Program-made: the position numbers and the translations under genes | DNA from: VFKU01 sp038916785 | GTDB lineage: Bacteria > Hydrogenedentota > Hydrogenedentia > Hydrogenedentales > GCA-2746185 | Assembly: GCA_038916785.1 (NCBI GenBank) | Contig: JBCLBO010000009.1 | Span: forward strand, 1-64,000 | Length of the DNA: 64,000 bases | Direction: 5' to 3' | Shown here: positions 17,488 through 25,597 of the stretch, piece after piece | Layout: each line of letters opens with the position of its first letter | Position numbering within the stretch: position 1 is the stretch's first letter | The notes under the pieces: generated by a model | What the model was told of the DNA's origin: nothing | The model's input: only the letters and a program-made list of their open reading frames with translations | The model's database searches: none

Positions 17488-17560
17488 TATAGACAGGATT
17501 ACGGGATTTTTCAGGATTGACAGGAAGTAAATCCTGAAAAATCCCGTAATCCTGTCTATA
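17488..17560. repeat. perfect 31-bp inverted repeat between convergent genes
   Basis: Arms 17488-17518 and 17530-17560 are exact reverse complements around an 11-base loop. Both arms read as cctgt/aatcctg/aaaatccc variants, a type of repeat seen scattered in many bacterial genomes. Lying 7 bases after ugd and 5 bases before the stop of the convergent permease gene, it would form a very stable hairpin in both transcripts and probably stops both. The lack of any mismatch suggests recent arrival or ongoing correction. Confidence 0.85.
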
Positions 17561-17565
17561 TGCCC

Positions 17566-18825
17566 TTAAGAGTGCGGGGCGAGATTGGACGCCACATCGG
17601 TGGCGTAGGCGCGCAGGGCGGGGATGACGCCGGCGAGGGCGCCTAGGGCGATCATGCCGAGCGGCGCGAGGACGAGCACGGGGTGGTAGCCGAAGACGTC
17701 GAGCACGACGCCGGTCTGTTCGCGCACGATGTAGTAGGCCACGCTGAGGATGCCGGCGTAGACCGCCAGGCCGAGCACGGCGCCCATCCCGGCGATCGCG
17801 GCGGACTCGAGGACGATCGCGGTGAAGACCGTTCGCCGGCGCGCGCCGAGCGCGCGCAGGATGGCGAATTCGCGGCGGCGCTCGTTGATCGTGTTGTACA
17901 TCGCGGCGAGGATAGACGCGCCGGAGACCACGACGACGAGGTAGGCCACCAGCTCGAGCACACGGCTCATCCAGCCGATGCGGCGGAACAGGTCGGACAT
18001 CACGCGCGCGATCGGGAAGGCCAGCGTGGCGACGTTGCCCTGCCGGTTGATCTCCTGATCGAGCTGGAAGCCGGCGGTGGGCGCGCGGAACTTGATCATG
18101 ATCGCGCTGACCTCCTTGGCTTCCTCGGGGATCGCCTCGCCGGGGATCGGGGTGAAGACCTCGCCCGTGCCACGCAGCACGTGGCCGCCCATCCAGTACA
18201 CGCCCTCCATCGGAATCCAGATGACGCGGTCCGAGGGTGTGTTCGTGGGCTTCAACACGCCGACGACGACGTACTCTTCCTCGTGGTGCTCGGCGGTCGC
18301 CGGGTCGTAGAGGAGGCCGTGAAAAGGCTGGAAGGTGTCCCCCACCTTGAGGCCCGTCTCGCGCGCGGCGACGCTGCCGACGCAGGCCTCCATGCGCGAG
18401 GCGTCGAAGGCGCGGCCGCCGGCCAATTCCAGGTGACGGCCCTTCTGATACTCGAAGTCCGTGAATATCTCCGGGGTCGTGCCGACGACGCGATAGCCGA
18501 GGTAGTTGTCGCCGGTCGCGTAGGGGATAGCGAGTTTGACGCGCGGATCGTTCTTGATTTGTTCGTATATCGAAAGCGGGAGATTTCCGGGTGAAGTCTC
18601 CAGGTGAAAAACCGTGTTCAAGACCAGTTGTAACGCGCTGCCGCGCGCGCCGAGCACGGCGTCGAAGCCGATGTCGCCGCCGGTGAAGGCCTCTTGCGTC
18701 TGCTGCTGAATGCTGAATACCGAGATCACCAGGCCCGACGCCAGCGCGACCGCGAGCACGGTCACTGCCGTCGAGAGCGCATGCCGGCGCAGGCTGCGCC
18801 GCACGAGGAGGAAAAGGCCGCTCAT
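17566..18825 (-). CDS. FtsX/LolC-like ABC transporter permease
   Basis: About 419 residues from ATG 18825 (MSGLFLLVRRSLRRHALST); the longer frame overlaps the ATPase gene in Arg-rich nonsense. One transmembrane helix near the N-terminus is followed by a large periplasmic MacB-like domain (about 50-280) and three helices at the C-terminus, with the coupling segment EFAILRALGARRRTVF. This is the FtsX/MacB/LolC type, which moves no substrate across the inner membrane but drives periplasmic work such as lipoprotein extraction or export of an envelope molecule. Its ATG overlaps the ATPase stop by 4 bases (ATGA), so the two subunits are translationally coupled. Confidence 0.9.
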   Translation of the reverse strand: MSGLFLLVRRSLRRHALSTAVTVLAVALASGLVISVFSIQQQTQEAFTGGDIGFDAVLGARGSALQLVLNTVFHLETSPGNLPLSIYEQIKNDPRVKLAIPYATGDNYLGYRVVGTTPEIFTDFEYQKGRHLELAGGRAFDASRMEACVGSVAARETGLKVGDTFQPFHGLLYDPATAEHHEEEYVVVGVLKPTNTPSDRVIWIPMEGVYWMGGHVLRGTGEVFTPIPGEAIPEEAKEVSAIMIKFRAPTAGFQLDQEINRQGNVATLAFPIARVMSDLFRRIGWMSRVLELVAYLVVVVSGASILAAMYNTINERRREFAILRALGARRRTVFTAIVLESAAIAGMGAVLGLAVYAGILSVAYYIVREQTGVVLDVFGYHPVLVLAPLGMIALGALAGVIPALRAYATDVASNLAPHS

Positions 18826-19514
18826 GGCGCGCCTCCGCTGGTGAGGGCCGGTGTCGCGCGGTTCAGCGCGCCGAAGTCCTGCACCTCGTCGAACTGCGCG
18901 AGCACGCCGGGGTCGTGGCTCACGAGTAGAAGCGCGGCGCCGCTCTCGGTGCACAATTCGCGCAGCAGGCCCAACGCTTCACGCGCGTGGTGCGGGTCGA
19001 GGCTGCCGGTGGGCTCGTCGGCCAGGACCAGCCGCGGACGGTTCGCCAATGCGCGCGCAAGCGCGACGCGCTGTTGCTGGCCGACGCTGAGCTGGCTGGG
19101 CCGATAGCGCAGGCGGTCCCTCAGCCCGACGCGATCGAGGAGTTGCCGGGCGAAGGCGGCGTCCAGCCCCGGGCCGAACATCATGCCGAGGAGCACATTT
19201 TCGAGGGCCGTATAGCCTTGCAGGAGGTTGAAGGTTTGGAAAACGTAGCCCATGGTGCGCGCGCGGACGGCGTCGCGCGCGGACTCGGAGAGCGCGGAGA
19301 TATCGGTGCCGGAGATGGCGATCCGGCCGGAGTCGGGCCGCAGAATGCCGGCGATGAGATTGAGGAAGGTGGTCTTGCCGGAGCCGCTCGCGCCGCGCAG
19401 CGCGATCTGGCGCCCTTCGGACACGGAGAACTGCGGGACATCCACGACGAGCGCGGGCCCGCCTTCGGGCGAGGGAAAGCGCTTGAGCAGGCCTTCGACA
19501 ACGAGGACGTCCAT
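18822..19514 (-). CDS. LolD/MacB-like ABC transporter ATPase
   Basis: About 230 residues. Walker A is GASGSGKTT, the Q-loop lies in GYVFQTFNLLQGYTALENV, the signature reads LSVGQQQR in place of LSGGQ, Walker B is LVLADEPTGSLD and the H-switch is LVSHD. The QTFNLL segment is typical of the LolD/MacB/FtsE subfamily that pairs with FtsX-type permeases, matching the gene directly downstream. ATG at 19514 (MDVLVVEG) fits better than 19523. It closes the glycan gene cluster and probably energises a step in delivering an envelope product. Confidence 0.93.
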   Translation of the reverse strand: MDVLVVEGLLKRFPSPEGGPALVVDVPQFSVSEGRQIALRGASGSGKTTFLNLIAGILRPDSGRIAISGTDISALSESARDAVRARTMGYVFQTFNLLQGYTALENVLLGMMFGPGLDAAFARQLLDRVGLRDRLRYRPSQLSVGQQQRVALARALANRPRLVLADEPTGSLDPHHAREALGLLRELCTESGAALLLVSHDPGVLAQFDEVQDFGALNRATPALTSGGAP

Positions 19515-19586
19515 CGCACGCATCCGATCGGTGAGGAGAAGTTCGACTTAGTCTAACAAATGCGCCGCGAACGCGCGGCGGAGCCG

Positions 19587-21302
19587 CTACGGTTTTTTCA
19601 CCAGATCGTCTTCGGTCAGCGAATCGAGCTTGGGGTCCTTGAGGACGATGTCGCGATCGATCAGGAGTGCGGCGTAGCGCTCGGGGGTGCTGCGGCCGAA
19701 CACGTAGGGGAACGGGCCCCAGGTGTTCGAATAGTACGCTGCGCCGTCGTGGTAGTTCCACGTGCTCGCCCAGGGGAAGACTTCGAAGCCGACGGTGTAG
19801 GTGTGGCTGTAAATTTCGCCGACGGGGAAGGGACGCATGTTGTTGTCGGGCAGGATGAGCATGTCGCCGGCGGCGAGCGGTGTGCCGCGCAGGTCGAACT
19901 GCCGCGCGTTGCCCTGCTGCATGTAGTACTGGAATCCCCAGTGGCCCATGTAGACATTGCGCCCGGCGCCGGCGGGCATTTTTTCGTAGAGGTGGCGAGC
20001 GGCGGCGCGGCCGGCGTTGGCGATGGTGAAGTCGGCGTAGACGAGGACCAGCGCGGCGGCGGCCATCGGCGCGATCGGCAGCCATTGCAGCCACGGTATG
20101 CGGACGACAGGCCGGACGCGGTCGAGATGGCGCACGGCGAGAATCGCGGCGGGCGCGGCCATGCCCAGCAGGGAGCGGGCGTTGATGGTCCAATTGAAAA
20201 TCGCGGCGAAGGCGAACGCGCCGAAGACCCAGAGTGCGAGCAGGGCGGACTCGGGCGAACGCTCTCGCCAGAGATCGTAGACCGCCAGGCCGAGGCCGAG
20301 CGCGCCGGCGGCTGCGAAGATTCCGAAGTGAGCGGCGGCGGCCCCGCGCGCGATTTCATCGCCCTCGCGCGCGGAGCCGGAGAGCAGAGACTCGAAGATC
20401 ATCCAACCCAGCGCGGCGGCCGCGGCCGCGAAAACGGCGACGCCCAGCGCGGTGCGGCGGCCGTAGAATGGCGTGAACCAGAGTGCGGTCCAGACGCAAC
20501 CGCCGGTGTACACGAGCCCCGCGAGCAGGCGGAACCATTCGGGCGTCTGTTCGCTGGCGCGGTAGAGGCCTGCGTAGCTACCTGCATCGAGGAAGAGTCC
20601 CACGCCGAAGAGCCGGCGCGTGATCGCTTCGTAGTCGAGGAGCGCGACGACGGGTATCGCGAGCGCGAGGAGCCACGCGCCCGGCTTGTGCCGCTTGAGC
20701 AAGGTGTAGGCCAGCATCAGGGGCACCGCGCTCGCGCCGAAGTATTGAGAGAGCGCGGAGGCGGACATGAGCGCGGCGGAGAAGAAAAACCAGCGCACGC
20801 GGCGGGAGTCTAGGCCGCGCAGCCAGGTCTCGATCGCCCAGAGGTAGAAGGCGAGCATGGTGACGGTCGTCATGACGTTTGACGATGAGACGAGCACGGC
20901 GGGCGTGAGCGTGGCCGCGACGCTGGCCAGCAAGGGCTGGCGGCAAAATCTCCGGGCGACGAAGTAGGTGCCGAGCGAGGCAAACGCAGAGGGAAGGAGA
21001 AACGCGAGATGCATGGGGACTTCGCCCCAGCCGAAGATCGCGCCGACGGCCGCCATGTAGTACATCGAGAGGGGCGGGTTCTTGATGACGAGGTAGGCGG
21101 GGCCCTCGACGCCGGTCCAGTTCAGGGGGTAGTCGAAGAATCCGATCGGGTCCTCGACGATGTGCTGCGCGGTCCACAGGCTGAGCGGATCGTCGAGGTG
21201 GTAGGCCTTGCCGGCGAAGGGCGCGAGCAGCAGGATCGGCAGCGCAAAGGCAAACAGCGGCGCGGCCCACGCGCGGCGGCGGCCCTCGGATGCCGCGGGC
21301 AT
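19587..21302 (-). CDS. GT39-like multi-membrane glycosyltransferase
   Basis: About 571 residues with around ten hydrophobic helices and a C-terminal soluble segment. The first periplasmic loop contains AYHLDDPLSLW, the acidic motif expected of GT-C enzymes that take sugar from polyprenyl phosphate, and NPPLSMYYMAA follows. ATG at 21302 lies immediately after the stop of the GT2-GtrA gene, whereas 21338 would overlap it; I prefer 21302. The neighbour upstream makes polyprenyl-phosphate sugar, so donor synthase and user are encoded side by side. The acceptor (protein, lipid A or glycan) cannot be told. Confidence 0.82.
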   Translation of the reverse strand: MPAASEGRRRAWAAPLFAFALPILLLAPFAGKAYHLDDPLSLWTAQHIVEDPIGFFDYPLNWTGVEGPAYLVIKNPPLSMYYMAAVGAIFGWGEVPMHLAFLLPSAFASLGTYFVARRFCRQPLLASVAATLTPAVLVSSSNVMTTVTMLAFYLWAIETWLRGLDSRRVRWFFFSAALMSASALSQYFGASAVPLMLAYTLLKRHKPGAWLLALAIPVVALLDYEAITRRLFGVGLFLDAGSYAGLYRASEQTPEWFRLLAGLVYTGGCVWTALWFTPFYGRRTALGVAVFAAAAAALGWMIFESLLSGSAREGDEIARGAAAAHFGIFAAAGALGLGLAVYDLWRERSPESALLALWVFGAFAFAAIFNWTINARSLLGMAAPAAILAVRHLDRVRPVVRIPWLQWLPIAPMAAAALVLVYADFTIANAGRAAARHLYEKMPAGAGRNVYMGHWGFQYYMQQGNARQFDLRGTPLAAGDMLILPDNNMRPFPVGEIYSHTYTVGFEVFPWASTWNYHDGAAYYSNTWGPFPYVFGRSTPERYAALLIDRDIVLKDPKLDSLTEDDLVKKP

Positions 21303-21304
21303 TG

Positions 21305-22411
21305 TCACGCGGCCGGGCGCGACCCGGTCTGCCGCCAAGCGTATTGCGTGCTCAGCGTGTAATTCCAGATGGCGCCGACGGCGGCGCCGAGCAGACCGGC
21401 GAGCGGCACGTAAATGCCGCGATCGAATAGGTAGGTGCCGACCATGACGGTGATGACCGCGCCGGCGGCGCAGGTGAGGTAGAAAATCAGCAGGCCGCGG
21501 AACATTTTGCGGCCTCTGAGCCGCCGGTCCGCGTAGGTGAACAGGTTATTGAAGAAGAAATTGGCGGTCATCGCGACGAATACGGCGGCAGTCTGCGCGA
21601 GGGCGAACGTCGCGCCGAAATAATAGTAGAGCGACGTGAGCACGGCGACGTGGAGGAGCGAGCCGAGCAGGCCGATCATGACGAAGAAGATGAAGCGCAC
21701 GGGGACGATTTTTCCGAATGATTTTTCGCAGAGGAGCAGCAGGTACTCCCAGAGTACAACGGTGTCGAGCTTGCTGTCGCCGTGAATCCGCGCGCGCATG
21801 TCGTAGGGTTCGTCGGCGAAGTTCACGTCGCGCTTGGCGGAGGCGATCAGATCGAGCAGGATTTTGAAGCCTTTGCCGGAAAGATCGTGGACGACCTCAT
21901 AGAAGAATTCGCGCTTGAGCATGAAAAAGCCGCTCATGGGGTCGGTCGTGCCGACGCCGAGCCAGCGCGTGCCGATCCAGGTGGCAAAGCGGCTCATCTT
22001 GGCGCGCAGGCCGGGCATGGTTCCGGTGGAGCCGCCTTGCACGTAGCGGCTGCCGATGACGAGATCGTGGCCGCCGGACTTGAGCGTGGCGAGCATCCGC
22101 GGCAGGATGCCCTCGTCGTGCTGAAGGTCGGCGTCCATCACGGCGACGTAGGGCGCATTCGACGAACAGATACCCTCGATGCAGGCGGAAGCCAGGCCGC
22201 GGCGGCCGATGCGGCGAATCCCGCGGACGCGGGGATCGCGGTGGCTGATTTCGAAGACGAGGTCGGCGGTGCCGTCGGGGCTGTCGTCGTCGACGAAGAC
22301 CATTTCCCATTCGACACTGGGTAGCGCGACGCCGACGCGGCGGACGAGTTCTTCGACGTTGGCGTGTTCCTTGAACGTGGGGACGACGATGGTGAGTTCG
22401 GGAGAGGACAT
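21305..22411 (-). CDS. polyprenol-phosphate glycosyltransferase (GT2, DPM1-like) fused to GtrA domain
   Basis: A 368-residue fusion. The GT2 part (about 1-235) begins LTIVVPTFKEHANVEELV, with the nucleotide-sugar Asp residues in FVDDDSPDGT and the DXD-like VMDADLQHDEG; this is the dolichol-phosphate mannose synthase branch. The C-terminal 130 residues are a GtrA-like domain of four membrane helices, thought to flip or anchor the polyprenyl-linked sugar. Product: polyprenyl-phosphate mannose or glucose. It lies 15 bases after the methyltransferase gene and 2 bases before the GT39-like gene, so the cluster probably makes and uses the lipid-linked sugar. Confidence 0.93.
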   Translation of the reverse strand: MSSPELTIVVPTFKEHANVEELVRRVGVALPSVEWEMVFVDDDSPDGTADLVFEISHRDPRVRGIRRIGRRGLASACIEGICSSNAPYVAVMDADLQHDEGILPRMLATLKSGGHDLVIGSRYVQGGSTGTMPGLRAKMSRFATWIGTRWLGVGTTDPMSGFFMLKREFFYEVVHDLSGKGFKILLDLIASAKRDVNFADEPYDMRARIHGDSKLDTVVLWEYLLLLCEKSFGKIVPVRFIFFVMIGLLGSLLHVAVLTSLYYYFGATFALAQTAAVFVAMTANFFFNNLFTYADRRLRGRKMFRGLLIFYLTCAAGAVITVMVGTYLFDRGIYVPLAGLLGAAVGAIWNYTLSTQYAWRQTGSRPAA

Positions 22412-22426
22412 CGGGGTGCCGCGCCT

Positions 22427-23155
22427 TTAGGCCTTGAAGGCCGTGCCCAGTAGCAGGAAGCCAAGGCCCGGCCTAAGCAGGGGATTCTCGATAATCTGGA
22501 GGCGATCCGCAAGTTTCCAACCCAGCGCGGCCGAAAAGGGCGCGACGCCCTGAAACGTCGCCGCGCGGACCTGGTCAAATCCGAGCCCGCGTAGCAGCGC
22601 GCGCAGACGGCCCGGCGTAAAGGACGAGATGTGCTGGTCTTCGTAGGTCACGGGGGCCTTCGCATTGACGATCTTCTCGAGCAGCGGCCAGAGGCTGGCA
22701 TAGTTCGGGGTGGTGAGCACGAGTTTTCCGCCCGGCTTCAGCACGCGCATCGCGTCTCGCAGCAGCGGCTCGATCACGGCGCGCGGCAGGTGCTCGATGA
22801 GCTCGATGAGCGTCACGGCGTCGAAGCTCGCATCGCCGAAGGGCAGCGCGCCCTCCTTCACGCAGACGAAGCGGTGAGCCGGCGTGCCGTACTCGGAGTT
22901 GGCATAATCGATCTGCGGATTGGCGAGGTCGGTGCCGGTGCAGTCCATCGCGGCTGGCAGCGTGCCGATGAAGGTGCCGGGACCGCAGCCGATGTCGAGT
23001 AGGCGGCGGCAGCCGGCGGGCAATTGGCGGCGGACGTGCGCGAATTTGAGGTGGTGCCACTTGCTCTGGATGCCCGCGTTGCGGCGGAAGACCTCGTCGT
23101 AGTAGCCGGGGCCGATGGCGTCGTAGTCGTAGGTGAGGGGTTGGTCGTGGGGCAT
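22427..23155 (-). CDS. class I SAM-dependent methyltransferase
   Basis: A 242-residue protein with the class I motifs: LLDIGCGPGTFIGTLP (motif I, about residue 52), DAVTLIELIEHLP (motif IV) and ALRVLKPGGKLVLTTPN-like MRVLKPGGKLVLTTP. Methyltransferases of this UbiE/methyltransf_11 group placed in glycan clusters often cap or modify sugars or prenyl lipids; the substrate here is unknown. It sits 26 bases downstream of the sulfatase-like gene and 15 bases upstream of the GT2-GtrA gene on the same strand. Confidence 0.92.
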   Translation of the reverse strand: MPHDQPLTYDYDAIGPGYYDEVFRRNAGIQSKWHHLKFAHVRRQLPAGCRRLLDIGCGPGTFIGTLPAAMDCTGTDLANPQIDYANSEYGTPAHRFVCVKEGALPFGDASFDAVTLIELIEHLPRAVIEPLLRDAMRVLKPGGKLVLTTPNYASLWPLLEKIVNAKAPVTYEDQHISSFTPGRLRALLRGLGFDQVRAATFQGVAPFSAALGWKLADRLQIIENPLLRPGLGFLLLGTAFKA

Positions 23156-23181
23156 GGGATGCTTCGCGGTAGTTGTCGGGG

Positions 23182-25107
23182 CTATTTTTTGCTCTTGCCG
23201 TAGCCGAGTGCCTCGAGCCGCTCCTGTTCTTCTCTCAATGCTTCTTCATCGAGTGGCGCGGCGTCCGCGCCTACCTGGGTGAATCGAAGCGCGCCGAGCA
23301 CAGTAATATCCTCGGGCTTGCCGGTATCGAGGCAGTATACAAAGTTTCCCGCGGTCACGGAATAGACGCCGAGCTCGAACCAACCATCCACGCTTTCACC
23401 CGGCTCGGGCGCGGGCAGGCCAAACTCACGATACTCGGACTCCGCCGGGTACTTCTTGAACTTGAAGGACACGCCGCGCGGCTCGCCGTCCGACGGGAGC
23501 GAGACCGTGAACGCGAACACGCGGTATTCGCCGTTCGGAATGTTCACACCGAGGATTAGCTCCGGTGGATCCTCCTGGGAGGGATCGGCTACGAGCAGAT
23601 CGCTCTCGGAAATTCGGAAGAGATATGGCGAGCGGTGGCGGGTCCAGCGGTTGTCTTTGGGGTCCAGTGTGTTGACCACTGCTGAGGGATCGAGCGAGCC
23701 ACCGGTGGAGGTTTCGAAATACGGCGGCGTGATCCTCGGGAGCGCCACGTAGGCGTCCCATGCGGGTTTCAGGTCTTCGGCATCGATCCGGCTGGCTCGC
23801 GCGGCGAGGGCGGGATCGGGCGTGATCTCGCGGCGATGGCCGACCGCGTCGGGCATCGCGTAGGCAATCACCGGCGGGCGCTGCGGCAGGCGCAGAAAAT
23901 CGATGCCGGCTTGATCGTAGGCGTATACGTCGAACTTCACGCCGTCAAAAATCTGGATGCGGTCCAAGTCGGCGTCGATGAGGAATCGAGCGGCGCGGGC
24001 GTACGCGAATTCGTGGATAACCAGGGGACTGGTCGCGGCCATCGCGGGGCGCAGCGAGACGCCATCGAAGGTGGCGTCTGTCTTGATCGCGAGAAGATCT
24101 ATCAGAGTTGGGACGATGTCTGCATTTTCGGTTTGCGCGGCGACGCGCCGGCCGGCGGGCAGCCCGGGCCCGGCGATGATCAATGGCGTGAGCAACACGT
24201 CGTCGGCGGAACTGGTCTGGGGATGGCCGACGGTTTCGCCGTCTTGGCCGAGAATTTCGCCGTGGTCGGCGCTGACGATCACGAGAGTTTTTTCGGCGAT
24301 GCCGAGCCGGGCCAGGGCGGCGAGGATGTCGCCCACGCCGCTGTCGGCGTAGGCGACTCCGCCGTCGTAGAGATCGACGATGTGCTGCTGGTCCGCGGCA
24401 GAGAAGGCGCCGTTCTTCCAGCGCCGGAGTTCGCCGTCCCGATCGCGCGGGAAGGCGGGGTCGAGCCAGGTCGTCTTGGTGTTGTTGTGGTAGCGCGGCT
24501 CGTGCGTGTCGAGCGAATGGACGTAGACGAAAAATTTCTCCTGCGCGTACGCCTCCATCCACTCGAAGAGGTGGGCGTTGCGCTCCGCGAAGGGGCCCTC
24601 GGGAAGTTCTCCTCCGTAATTGAGCAAATGGAACTCGTCAAAACTCTTTCCCAGCCGCGACTCTGCCGAGTACCATGGGGAAGCGGAAAACATCGCGGTC
24701 GCGTATCCGTTTTCCTTGAGTATCGTCGAGATGAGTTTTTCGCCGGCCGGCGGCTCGCGCAGAAACCAGATGCCGAGGTGGCGTGCGTCTTGATAGAAGA
24801 CCGGGTTGTAGCGGCCGGTCATGTAGCTGGGGACGGACAATAGTGTGTTGGGCGCCTGGGCGTAATTGCGCTCGAAGAGGACCCCGCGCGCGGCGAGCGC
24901 GTCGATGTTGGGCGACGTCGGCCGGGCGTAGCCGTAGCACGAGAGGTGGTCGGCACGGCAGGCGTCCAGCAGGATCCACACGACATTGATCGGCCGCTCG
25001 GGCACGGCGGCCGGGGGTGCGGATGCGGCTTCCTTCGCGGGCGGCGGGCCGCAACCGCAAAGGCACGCGCAGAGGAACAGAACGCCAAACGCAGGGTGAC
25101 GATGCAT
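23182..25107 (-). CDS. sulfatase-superfamily lipoprotein without a canonical formylglycine site
   Basis: A 641-residue protein beginning with a lipoprotein signal (hydrophobic run to LCACLCGCG, lipobox cysteine near 19-21). The sulfatase/AP fold follows: NVVWILLDACRADHLSCYGY with metal Asp, TSPNIDALAARGVLFERNYAQ, and later VSADHGEILGQDGETVGH. Where sulfatases have C/S-x-P-x-R, this protein has SVPSYMTG: Ser in the nucleophile position but Tyr in place of the Arg, so maturation to formylglycine is doubtful. It may be a phospho-transferase or phosphatase acting on envelope polymers. The C-terminal 200 residues form an additional beta-rich domain. It is the first gene of the minus-strand cluster running to 17.6 kb. 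Confidence 0.88.
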   Translation of the reverse strand: MHRHPAFGVLFLCACLCGCGPPPAKEAASAPPAAVPERPINVVWILLDACRADHLSCYGYARPTSPNIDALAARGVLFERNYAQAPNTLLSVPSYMTGRYNPVFYQDARHLGIWFLREPPAGEKLISTILKENGYATAMFSASPWYSAESRLGKSFDEFHLLNYGGELPEGPFAERNAHLFEWMEAYAQEKFFVYVHSLDTHEPRYHNNTKTTWLDPAFPRDRDGELRRWKNGAFSAADQQHIVDLYDGGVAYADSGVGDILAALARLGIAEKTLVIVSADHGEILGQDGETVGHPQTSSADDVLLTPLIIAGPGLPAGRRVAAQTENADIVPTLIDLLAIKTDATFDGVSLRPAMAATSPLVIHEFAYARAARFLIDADLDRIQIFDGVKFDVYAYDQAGIDFLRLPQRPPVIAYAMPDAVGHRREITPDPALAARASRIDAEDLKPAWDAYVALPRITPPYFETSTGGSLDPSAVVNTLDPKDNRWTRHRSPYLFRISESDLLVADPSQEDPPELILGVNIPNGEYRVFAFTVSLPSDGEPRGVSFKFKKYPAESEYREFGLPAPEPGESVDGWFELGVYSVTAGNFVYCLDTGKPEDITVLGALRFTQVGADAAPLDEEALREEQERLEALGYGKSKK

Positions 25108-25320
25108 ATCCCAGTTTATAGCACGCGGGCGGCGGGCGGGGCCAGAAGACCAGGGCCATTGGGTGGAGAGTCCCGCCGAGAGGACGGGATCGCTGGCACG
25201 GCCTGGGCGGGTTTGTTATCGTCTCGCGGGCGCGACGCGCCTTGGACGGTGCCGATGGATTCGTGCGATGGTGCTGGGTGTAGTTTACCAATTTACCGGC
25301 GAGGAGATTGGTCGCGAACG

Positions 25321-25545
25321 TCGCTGAGAAAACAGGATCGACTCACGCCAAGGCGCGGAGGGCTTGGGTGGCATGGGCTTCCAGCCCATGCAGGGCGCGC
25401 CTGACTTTCGGGGTACGAGGATCGGCATACGGTGGGGAACGCCGATTCCGGCTCATTCTCCATCGGCCGGAGGCCGATGCTACGAAAGGCCGGCGTCTAC
25501 GCACTCCAAATTCCGGCTATGGCCGGTGGTGAACTCAGAAAGACA
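25321..25545. repeat. composite dispersed repeat, copy 2
   Basis: In the gap 25108-25597, which has no firm gene. Shares with copy 1 (4739-4969) the ordered blocks gagaaaac, GCATGGGC..GCCCATGC, tcattctccatcGGCC..GGCCgatgctac and ccGGC..GCCgg, then aactcagaa. Arms differ between copies by paired changes (gcacgggc to gcatgggc), so base pairing is kept. An open frame reads through it into the YfhO-like gene, but that is not evidence of coding. Confidence 0.75.
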
Positions 25546-25597
25546 GATTCAGTGGAGCTGCCCGCAAGATTCACGAGGCGCCGTAAACGTGTCTAAA

